Assembly: GCA_031264885.1 (NCBI GenBank)
Contig: JAISDM010000015.1
Location: 1-11,633, forward strand
Source of the DNA: Peptococcaceae bacterium
GTDB lineage: Bacteria > Bacillota > Peptococcia > DRI-13 > UBA5745
DNA: 11,633 nucleotides
Direction: 5' to 3'
Part shown: positions 1 to 5,452 of the stretch, one piece after another
How the letters are laid out: each line of letters begins with the position of its first letter
Numbering within the stretch: the stretch's first letter is position 1
Translations under genes and position numbers: made by a program
The notes under the pieces: generated by a model
Database searches by the model: none
Seen by the model: the letters and a program-made list of their open reading frames with translations, nothing else
Told to the model about the DNA's origin: nothing

Positions 1-131
1 GTCGTCGGACAAGGCGGAGGAAGGAGGCATACCCGGGGTGGTATGGCGACTGACGACAACGCAGTCCGACGGCGAAAGGGCAAGTGAAAAATCGCAGGTT
101 ATTGTTTAACGAGTCCTAAATGAAGGTTAGA
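1..131 (+). other. Non-coding, foldable stretch upstream of pglZ; possible group II intron relic
   Basis: No convincing reading frame is visible, and no end of a pglX-like gene is seen although pglX normally precedes pglZ. The sequence looks like structured RNA. Bases 1-10 (GTCGTCGGAC) can pair with 64-73 (GTCCGACGGC) over ten positions including one G-U. Nested inside is a hairpin CATACC (28-33) / GGTATG (40-45) with a 6-nt loop. A further weak stem joins 105-110 and 126-131. The purine-rich, multi-branched style resembles domain I of a bacterial group II intron, but no 5' GUGYG end, domain V or reverse transcriptase is present, so this identity is only a guess. It could equally be a leader RNA of pglZ. 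Confidence 0.3.
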
Positions 132-145
132 AAGGAACCGCGCGC

Positions 146-2434
146 ATGAACATCACGGAAATCAAAAAGAGCCTGGACAGGATGTTCGCGGCGCCGCTCC
201 GTCAAGGCGCCGCGCGGAACATCATCTTCTGGTATGACGAAAGCGGCGCGTTCGCGGATAAAATCGACGGCCTGAATCTTGCCGGCGCGAAGACAGTCAA
301 GCTCTGCGATAACAACGTGTTTGCCACGAAACTGTATATCGAGCGTGAAGACACACAGAGCAACCTGTTGATCTACTCGCCTTTCCCCCGCCCGGCGAAT
401 AAGGAGAACTGGCTGACCGACGCCATCAAGTACGGCCAGACCTTCCTGACAGACGAAGCCTCGCTGATACTCCTGAATTACAAGATGGCGGGTTCCCTGC
501 GCCCGCTCGCGGAGATATACAAGGCGTTTTTTCGCAGCGCCGGGCGCTGCCGCCGATTCGACGGATATGGCATAACGGAATTCACCGAAAAATCGCTGGA
601 CATCGCCATCCTCTCCGCTTTATGCAAGCTCCCGGCGCCGAATTTCGACGCCTGTATCCGGGAGATTCTTTGCGGTGTGGCGGAAGGCGACGCCTCTCTT
701 ATAGAGACCGTCGGCAAGTTCGGCAGTTTGGACAGGCTGTGGCTGTTGATTGAGGAGGCATACGGTTATCGCTTCCCGGATAAGGACTTTGAGAAGCTGG
801 CCATTTTGCTTCTCGTGACCCACCTTTCCCAGAGCATAGATAAGCTGCCGTCCGCGTGGTCCGCCTACAAATCCGAAAATACCAACGGGTTTGTCTTCGT
901 GGACGGCTTTATGAAGATGAAGGGTTACACCGAGAAATATAAGGCGCTTGCCGACTTGGTCTCGGACAGGCTGCAGCTGCCGAAGCAGCTGGCCAAATGG
1001 AAGATTGACGACATCATCGGCTGCGACACCTTCCGGCAGTTCGACACGGCCGTCGCCGGTCAGCTGCTGTCGCTGATACTCGACCAGGCGGGCGAGTACG
1101 GCATGTACAAGAAAGCCATCCGCAGCCGCCGCGGCCGCCGCTGGTTTTCGGACTGCGAGACCGAATACAGTACGCTCCTGTACGCTTGTGAGTTTCTGTC
1201 TCTCGCAAAAAGATACGGCGATTTCTCCGCGGCCTCACGCGAGGAACTGTGGAAGCTCTACGAGGACGGACTTTACAAGTTCGATACCTTTTACCGCAAA
1301 TTCACCCGCTCGTTTGACAGCCTTCACAACCCGGAGGATTACCGGGCTTTGGCGGATAAAATTGAACAGACGTATACGAACGGTTTTCTAAGGAAGCTGT
1401 CCGCCCAATGGCGCGAATTGCCGGAGAACGGGAAAGCTGAGAACGGCGCGGCTGACTGGGGCGCCGCCGGGGCCGTCGGGCAAGAGCGGTTCTATGAGTC
1501 CAAGGTGAAGCCGTTCATCGATAAGGATGAAAGAATCATCGTCATCATCTCGGACGCGCTCCGTTATGAGGCGGCGGCGGAGTTACTGGAAGTGATGAAG
1601 CGGGAACACAAAGGGACGAGCGAACTGTCCGCTTTGCTGAGCGTTGTCTCTTCCCGCGCGAAGCCGGGAATGGCCGCGCTCCTGCCGCGCAAGCCCATTG
1701 AGATAAAAGACGGCGGCTGTTGGATTGACGGCGCCGACAAGATCCTAAAGGCGTACAAAAGCGCGTCGGTTGCCACTACCTATGAAAAACTGGCCGCCAT
1801 GTCCAAACGGGAGATGTCCGCGCTGCTGAGCGGCATAAAGGTTGCGTATATCTACCACAGCGCCGCCGCCACTGAGCGGGACGTGTCCGGCGCGGCGGAG
1901 AAAACCATCCGCGAGTTGACCGGACTGGTACGGACGCTGAAAAACAACGTCAGCGCCATCAACTTTTTTATCACCGCCGGCGCGAACTGTGTACACGGAG
2001 GTGCCACGCTGCAGGAAGTCATGCTGCCACTCATCCGGTACAGAAGCGGCAAGAATATCGCCAAGGCGGCAGCCGCCCGAAAGGTAAATCTCCATCTTAC
2101 GAGTATCTCCCGTAAAGTGACCAACGCGATCATCCGCCTGAGCTTCTTCCAGAAGGAACAGGTGGCGGACAAACTCCTGCCGCTGCGTGTTCAGGCATAC
2201 TTTGAGGATGAAAACGGCGGGCGCGTCTCCAACGAGAACATCATCATCGCCGACAGCGCGAGCCCGAATCCGGAAGAACGCACGTACAAAGAGAGCTTCA
2301 CCCTGCGGAACATCCCGTATGACAAAGCGAAGACATATTACTTGGTCCTCAAAGACAGCGATACGGCGGACAAGGAGCTTGAGCGCATCCCCTTCACCAT
2401 TGATCTGGTGTGTGAAAATGAAAACTTGACGTGA
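146..2434 (+). CDS. pglZ: BREX-1 type A PglZ homologue with degraded active site
   Basis: PglZ is a core protein of BREX phage defence and belongs to the alkaline phosphatase superfamily. The 762-aa product has the expected N-terminus (IIFWYD near residue 28), a helical middle, the PglZ core from about 460 and a C-terminal beta domain (TSISRKVTN, IIADS, IPFTID). The start is supported by AAAGGA 9 nt upstream. The core keeps VIISDALRYE (D470), GMAALLP (508-514) and VHGG (H617). Compared with the family pattern as I recall it, the Thr before xxGMAALLP is A505. The acidic stretch after YIYHN is missing (YIYHSAAATERD, 568-579). The ITADHG block is cut so that ITA (609-611) runs directly into GANCVHGG, losing the Asp-His pair and roughly 100 residues. 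The length is short for the family. The last residues (LVCENENLT) lack the usual acidic DDF-like tail. brxL is absent downstream. It is probably a pseudoenzyme or a decaying remnant that is still in frame. Confidence 0.9.
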   Translation: MNITEIKKSLDRMFAAPLRQGAARNIIFWYDESGAFADKIDGLNLAGAKTVKLCDNNVFATKLYIEREDTQSNLLIYSPFPRPANKENWLTDAIKYGQTFLTDEASLILLNYKMAGSLRPLAEIYKAFFRSAGRCRRFDGYGITEFTEKSLDIAILSALCKLPAPNFDACIREILCGVAEGDASLIETVGKFGSLDRLWLLIEEAYGYRFPDKDFEKLAILLLVTHLSQSIDKLPSAWSAYKSENTNGFVFVDGFMKMKGYTEKYKALADLVSDRLQLPKQLAKWKIDDIIGCDTFRQFDTAVAGQLLSLILDQAGEYGMYKKAIRSRRGRRWFSDCETEYSTLLYACEFLSLAKRYGDFSAASREELWKLYEDGLYKFDTFYRKFTRSFDSLHNPEDYRALADKIEQTYTNGFLRKLSAQWRELPENGKAENGAADWGAAGAVGQERFYESKVKPFIDKDERIIVIISDALRYEAAAELLEVMKREHKGTSELSALLSVVSSRAKPGMAALLPRKPIEIKDGGCWIDGADKILKAYKSASVATTYEKLAAMSKREMSALLSGIKVAYIYHSAAATERDVSGAAEKTIRELTGLVRTLKNNVSAINFFITAGANCVHGGATLQEVMLPLIRYRSGKNIAKAAAARKVNLHLTSISRKVTNAIIRLSFFQKEQVADKLLPLRVQAYFEDENGGRVSNENIIIADSASPNPEERTYKESFTLRNIPYDKAKTYYLVLKDSDTADKELERIPFTIDLVCENENLT

Positions 2435-2440
2435 CCGTGA

Positions 2441-3907
2441 CTATTGCGAACCTCCCTCCCATTCGCATATATAGCCGAACATGCCGGAATACACCTCGTC
2501 GGTTCCGTCGTTCCAGCCCCAGGAACCGGTGTAGTAATCCGTCAGCAGCAGATATGTCTCCCGGCCCTCGCCGTTGGGTTCCCCCGGCAGCCAATCTGTG
2601 TACGAGAACTGTTCCCCGGTCACCCAAGTCCAGCTGCCGCCCGCGTCCGCGTCGGCCGCGCCCAGCCAGAGGAACCGCGAACTCTCGGAGGGCAAACCTT
2701 TGATGAACCGGGATTCGCCGGCGGATGTGACGGTACACAGATGCCCGCCCAGACCGCCGCAGATCTGATCCGCCTCAACCCATGTCGCGTCGCTGTAATA
2801 CACCTTATAATAGTTGCCTTCATACTTCACCGCGTCACTCGGTATGGACGGATTTGCCGGCGTGGGCGCGGATGTGGGTCTTGGCGCCGTCATCGGCTGT
2901 GGCGTGGGTGTCGGTATCGGTGTTGGCCGCGGCGCGGAGGTGGGCGTCGGCTGTGGTGTCGGCGTGGGCGCGGATGTGGGTCTCGGCGCCGTCGTCGGCG
3001 TGGGGGCCGCAATGACCGCTGCGGAAATGGCGTAATCCACATATTGATCGCCGGCATAGGCGCGAAGGACTAGGTTCCGCGACCCGGTATCCTGCGTCTT
3101 CCATTGGAAATCCCATTCCTTCTCCCCGTTTTGATCCGTCGTGGGAACGCTGCTGCCCGCCGCGGTTTCTCCCCGCTCGTTGATCAGCGCGACCCTGTCC
3201 GCGATGTCGTTGGTTTTTGCGTAGATCCAGACGGAATCGCCGCTCTGGACGCTGTTTTGCTTCGGATAAGCCATGATGACCTTCGGCTCAGCCGACGGAT
3301 TCACCGGCTGTCTGGCCGTATTGCTTTCGTCGATCCCTCCCCGTATCGCTTTGCCCTTCGTCAATTCGGACTCGGATTTCCCGAACACCGTCGCCAGCAC
3401 GCTCTTACCGGTAATGACCTCGAAGTGCAGATGAATCCCCGTGCTGTTCCCCGAGGTTCCCATGCGCCCCAAATAGGTCCCCCGAGTGATCCTCCTGTCT
3501 CCCTTATCGAAGCGGTTGATTAATGTTTGGTCGATGTCGTTAAAATGCGCCATGACCACCGTATACCCGTCATCTGTGCGGAACTCGACATGGTTGCCGT
3601 ATCCGCCGCGCCCGTCCTTGCAGCCGTAATAGCCCTTCGGGTTAAAACCGTGCTGCAATATGGTCACGGTTCCGTCACATGGCGCGTACAGCGGGATATT
3701 CCCCGCGTTCAAAAAATCCACCGCCCGGCCGCCGCTTTGGGTCGCGTGTCCCTCGTAATGGATGTCGTAAGCGCCCACATAGCATACATCGCTGTTCCGC
3801 CAGGGCACAGACCAATCCGTGATCGCCGCGCCGGCGCGGACAGGCGCAAGCGTGATCAACAGGGCAACGATCATCCATACGCCGGCAAATCTGTTTTTCT
3901 TCATCAT
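2441..3907 (-). CDS. Secreted M23 peptidase with Pro/Thr linker and C-type lectin domain
   Basis: The 488-aa protein starts with a Sec signal peptide (cleavage near ARAGA/A, residue 25-28). It is therefore predicted to act outside the membrane on the wall or on surface glycans. An M23 (LytM-type) domain spans about 40-165, with GRAVDF (D64), AHF (H121) and HLHFEV (H159, H161). The usual His of HxxxD is Gly60; H54 is the nearest alternative ligand, so activity is uncertain. A beta domain (about 205-297) follows, then a Pro/Thr/Ala linker (301-352) and a C-type lectin domain (about 359-485). The lectin domain shows GGHL, LWLGA, WTW, EPN (443-445), WGWND and YICEWE, with C383 and C481 as the likely conserved disulfide. 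The start is set by AAGGGAGG at 3914-3921, which overlaps the stop of the preceding gene 12 nt away, suggesting translational coupling. No terminator is seen before the convergent pglZ. Confidence 0.85.
   Translation of the reverse strand: MMKKNRFAGVWMIVALLITLAPVRAGAAITDWSVPWRNSDVCYVGAYDIHYEGHATQSGGRAVDFLNAGNIPLYAPCDGTVTILQHGFNPKGYYGCKDGRGGYGNHVEFRTDDGYTVVMAHFNDIDQTLINRFDKGDRRITRGTYLGRMGTSGNSTGIHLHFEVITGKSVLATVFGKSESELTKGKAIRGGIDESNTARQPVNPSAEPKVIMAYPKQNSVQSGDSVWIYAKTNDIADRVALINERGETAAGSSVPTTDQNGEKEWDFQWKTQDTGSRNLVLRAYAGDQYVDYAISAAVIAAPTPTTAPRPTSAPTPTPQPTPTSAPRPTPIPTPTPQPMTAPRPTSAPTPANPSIPSDAVKYEGNYYKVYYSDATWVEADQICGGLGGHLCTVTSAGESRFIKGLPSESSRFLWLGAADADAGGSWTWVTGEQFSYTDWLPGEPNGEGRETYLLLTDYYTGSWGWNDGTDEVYSGMFGYICEWEGGSQ
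2859..2999 (-). repeat. Intragenic direct repeat coding the Pro/Thr linker
   Basis: Two 39-bp direct copies, 2859-2897 and 2961-2999, differ at two positions. They lie 102 bp apart inside the linker of the M23-lectin gene. Both encode TAPRPTSAPTP, and the sequence between them is made of similar PTP/PQP codons. This is typical of an expandable low-complexity spacer in an exported protein, so linker length may vary between strains. Confidence 0.85.
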
Positions 3908-3919
3908 GTACCGCCTCCC

Positions 3920-4633
3920 TTATGACTGTGGCTCAATGGTAACCACATAAGGCGCGCCCGGCTCCACGACAACCGTTTTCCCGGCGCCTGTCATCACCGT
4001 CGCCCGCCGCTGTTCGCTGGCCGCCTCATCGAGAGCGAAGCCTCGTTCAACCAGCGCGTTTACAAATGATTCCGTCACATACTGTACGTCTAAGGCTTGC
4101 ACATAGCCCACATAGACCCCCGGCGAACTTTCGGTGAACGCCGCGCCGGCAATATCGCCGATGATCCCGATTTCCGGCGCGGCAGCCGGATTCACATTCG
4201 GCGTGGTGATCACGGCAATCGAATTCACAGCGTCCCAATTTACGTCCGCGCCGAAGCTCTCGGCGATAAACCGCAGCGGCACAAGCGTCCTGTCCCCGGC
4301 GACCACAGGCGCCGCGTCCAGCGCGATGAGCGCGCCGTCCTTATACGCCGCGGTTCGCCCGACCACCAGCTGTACAGTCGTGCCGCCCTTACGGGATGTA
4401 ACCGTCCGGGAAGCGCCGTCCCAATCCACGCCGGCGCCCATCGCCTCGAAGATGACGCGCATGGGAACCATGGTTCTGCCGCCGACCACCCGCGGCGGTT
4501 CGTCAAACGCCAGGTACGCGCCGTCGAGCATGACGCACGCGTCGTCCGCGGCCCACACCGCCGGCGCAAGCGCCGCCGCGGCTATGGCTGCCGCAAGAAC
4601 GGCAGCGGCGAGAAGAAATTTGAATGTTTTCAT
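3920..4633 (-). CDS. Secreted copper-amine-oxidase-N (PF07833-type) domain protein
   Basis: The 237-aa product has an Ala-rich signal peptide (MKTFKFLL..., cleavage near AVWA/A, residue 28-29). A copper-amine-oxidase N-terminal-like repeat domain covers about 33-145, with two matched halves: GGRTMVPMRVIFEAMGAGVDW and GDRTLVPLRFIAESFGADVNW. Despite the name, this domain is generally a surface or wall-associated module in Firmicutes, with no oxidase catalytic part. Residues 155-235 form a small alpha/beta domain that I do not recognise (VQYVTESFVNALVERGFAL, then beta strands). I chose the start at 4633 because AAAGGAGG (4638-4645) sits 4 nt upstream. The frame is open further upstream, but there it only translates palindromic repeat DNA. 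The gene is followed 12 nt later by the M23-lectin gene, so the two are probably co-transcribed. The same domain type occurs in the kinase at 7206-9233. Confidence 0.85.
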   Translation of the reverse strand: MKTFKFLLAAAVLAAAIAAAALAPAVWAADDACVMLDGAYLAFDEPPRVVGGRTMVPMRVIFEAMGAGVDWDGASRTVTSRKGGTTVQLVVGRTAAYKDGALIALDAAPVVAGDRTLVPLRFIAESFGADVNWDAVNSIAVITTPNVNPAAAPEIGIIGDIAGAAFTESSPGVYVGYVQALDVQYVTESFVNALVERGFALDEAASEQRRATVMTGAGKTVVVEPGAPYVVTIEPQS

Positions 4634-4696
4634 AGAGCCTCCTTTGACTCGTGTGCGGAAACACGCCATAACAGGTATGGGCGGATCCGGCTTTTC

Positions 4697-4715
4697 GGGC
4701 GGCAGAATGCCGCCC
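4697..4715. repeat. GGCGGCA palindrome, copy 1
   Basis: GGGCGGCAGAATGCCGCCC forms an 8-bp perfect stem (4697-4704 / 4708-4715) with the 3-nt loop GAA, followed by CTAC. It lies in the probable 5' leader of the copper-amine-oxidase-N gene, about 64 nt before its start codon. It belongs to the same family as the palindromes at 4835-4873 and 5238-5256. Confidence 0.85.
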
Positions 4716-4785
4716 CTACGGTACTGTGAACGATGCGTCGGCATCATACGAATCTGCATTAAAATATCCCTTAGAAGCGGATTCG

Positions 4786-4822
4786 TATATACTGTTATCC
4801 GCTTTCCGTCCAAAATTTGGAC
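4786..4822 (-). promoter_or_regulatory. Weak candidate promoter with overlapping palindrome
   Basis: Read on the minus strand, TTGGAC (4808-4813) and TATATA (4786-4791) are separated by 16 nt and point toward the copper-amine-oxidase-N gene. The -35-like box lies inside the near-perfect palindrome GTCCAAAATTTGGAC (4808-4822), which could be an operator. Both boxes are only partial matches to the sigma-A consensus, so this is a suggestion. Confidence 0.22.
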
Positions 4823-4834
4823 GAATTAAAATCC

Positions 4835-4873
4835 AGAACAGTAGGGGCGGCATTCTGCCGCCCCTACTGTTCT
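4835..4873. repeat. GGCGGCA palindrome, copy 2 (18-bp stem)
   Basis: Bases 4835-4852 and 4856-4873 are perfect reverse complements (18 bp) around the 3-nt loop TTC. The core GTAGGGGCGGCA / TGCCGCCCCTAC is the long form of this repeat family, and this copy extends through AGAACA / TGTTCT. No U-run follows on either strand, so it is better read as a dispersed palindromic repeat than as a standard terminator. Confidence 0.9.
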
Positions 4874-4943
4874 TGACAGACGCGCATTTCCAAATACGAA
4901 TCGCAGATCCCGTCATTCCGGGCGTAACCCGGCCCCCCCATCC

Positions 4944-5018
4944 GTCATTCCGGGCTTGTCCCGGAATCCAAAAATGATAAACCAAGGAACCTGGATTCCG
5001 GGACAAGCCCGGAATGAC
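4944..5018. repeat. Inverted-repeat element of the GTCATTCCGGGC family, copy A
   Basis: Arms 4944-4969 and 4993-5018 are perfect 26-bp reverse complements around a 23-nt spacer. Each arm is itself nearly palindromic (ATTCCGGG / CCCGGAAT around CTTGT). A degenerate half arm (GTCATTCCGGGC) precedes it at about 4911-4922, and a diverged one (ATGCCGGAATGA) follows at about 5027-5038. Related copies occur at 9267-9341 and 11420-11494. Confidence 0.9.
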
Positions 5019-5118
5019 AAGATATGATGCCGGAATGATGAGAAACGGACACATCCTATTGCACAGATCAAAACTATTTTTCGCGCCTTGGAAATTTGCG
5101 TCCGTTCACAGACGGGCC

Positions 5119-5236
5119 AGACTGTCCGAAAACGTCAAAAATCGCATCGTCAACACTATATATAGCGCGTATCTCCGAGTTAATCACCCTATATATTGCG
5201 TGTTGGGAATATTTAGGGTGTGTTTTCGGACAGTCT
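5119..5236. mobile_element. 118-bp MITE-like element, copy 1
   Basis: This non-coding element has perfect 15-bp terminal inverted repeats, AGACTGTCCGAAAAC (5119-5133) and GTTTTCGGACAGTCT (5222-5236). The interior is AT-rich with two TATATA-containing halves. A second copy at 5258-5375 aligns over the full 118 bp without gaps, at 87 identical positions by my count. Small size, terminal inverted repeats, no coding capacity and multiple copies fit a miniature inverted-repeat transposable element. No clear target duplication is visible. Confidence 0.7.
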
Positions 5237-5237
5237 A

Positions 5238-5256
5238 GGGCGGCAGGATGCCGCCC
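5238..5256. repeat. GGCGGCA palindrome, copy 3, between the MITE copies
   Basis: GGGCGGCAGGATGCCGCCC has an 8-bp stem and the loop GGA. With one flanking A on each side (5237 and 5257) it makes up the whole 21-bp spacer between the two 118-bp elements. Confidence 0.85.
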
Positions 5257-5257
5257 A

Positions 5258-5375
5258 GGACCGTCCGAAAACGACAGAAATCGCATCGCTCGCACAATAT
5301 ATAGTGTGTCGTTCCAAGTAAATTACCTCATATGTTGTGTGCCGGGAATATTCAAGGCGCCCTTTCGGACGGCCT
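5258..5375. mobile_element. 118-bp MITE-like element, copy 2 (diverged)
   Basis: This is a gapless homologue of 5119-5236 in the same orientation. Its terminal repeats are imperfect: GGACCGTCCGAAA at the left, TTTCGGACGGCC at the right. Changes at the ends partly compensate (CCGTCC / GGACGG), which suggests that pairing of the ends has been retained. It begins about 80 bp beyond the stop of the kinase gene at 5453-7195 and may contribute a hairpin at the 3' end of that transcript. Confidence 0.68.
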
Positions 5376-5452
5376 GACCCGAACCCCGGGTTCGTTCATA
5401 CCTGCTCCGGTGTATTTCGCTAAATCATGCCAAATTACAAATCGCAGATGGT

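Larger units (their letters stand above)
4634..5452. other. 819-bp gene-free repeat cluster
   Basis: This is the longest gene-free stretch between coding regions. It separates the kinase/WXG100 block from the secreted-protein pair. It holds three GGCGGCA palindromes, one 26-bp inverted-repeat pair of the GTCATTCCGGGC family with an extra half copy near 4911-4925, and two MITE-like elements. A 9-bp inverted repeat, ATACGAATC (4746-4754) / GATTCGTAT (4780-4788), is also present. A 15-nt near-palindrome, CGAACCCCGGGTTCG, lies at 5380-5394 with no U-tract. Short open frames here translate the repeats (RGGILPP, VIPGLSRNPG) and are not believable genes. Confidence 0.8.

Noticed and set aside
2441..2830. 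Lectin domain as the variable protein of a diversity-generating retroelement
   Set aside because: No reverse transcriptase, template repeat or adenine-biased variable repeat is visible in the window, and the domain looks like ordinary Lectin_C.
4634..4813. N-terminal extension of the copper-amine-oxidase-N protein by 60 residues
   Set aside because: The extension translates a GGCGGCA palindrome and would bury the signal peptide. The strong ribosome binding site at 4638-4645 fits the start at 4633.
4097..4829. Two overlapping plus-strand open frames of 210 and 231 codons
   Set aside because: They lie opposite the copper-amine-oxidase-N gene and run into repeat DNA. Composition and lack of motifs mark them as shadows.
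4873..4901. TTGACA at 4873-4878 as a plus-strand promoter
   Set aside because: No acceptable -10 box at 16-18 nt, no plus-strand gene downstream, and the hexamer overlaps the end of a palindromic repeat.
5119..5375. CRISPR-like repeat pair
   Set aside because: The units are 118 bp, only two in number, diverged, with terminal inverted repeats and a palindromic 21-bp spacer. None of this fits a CRISPR array.
5380..5394. CGAACCCCGGGTTCG as a tRNA T-arm or terminator
   Set aside because: No acceptor, D or anticodon arm can be placed around it. The loop would be about one base and no U-tract follows on either strand.
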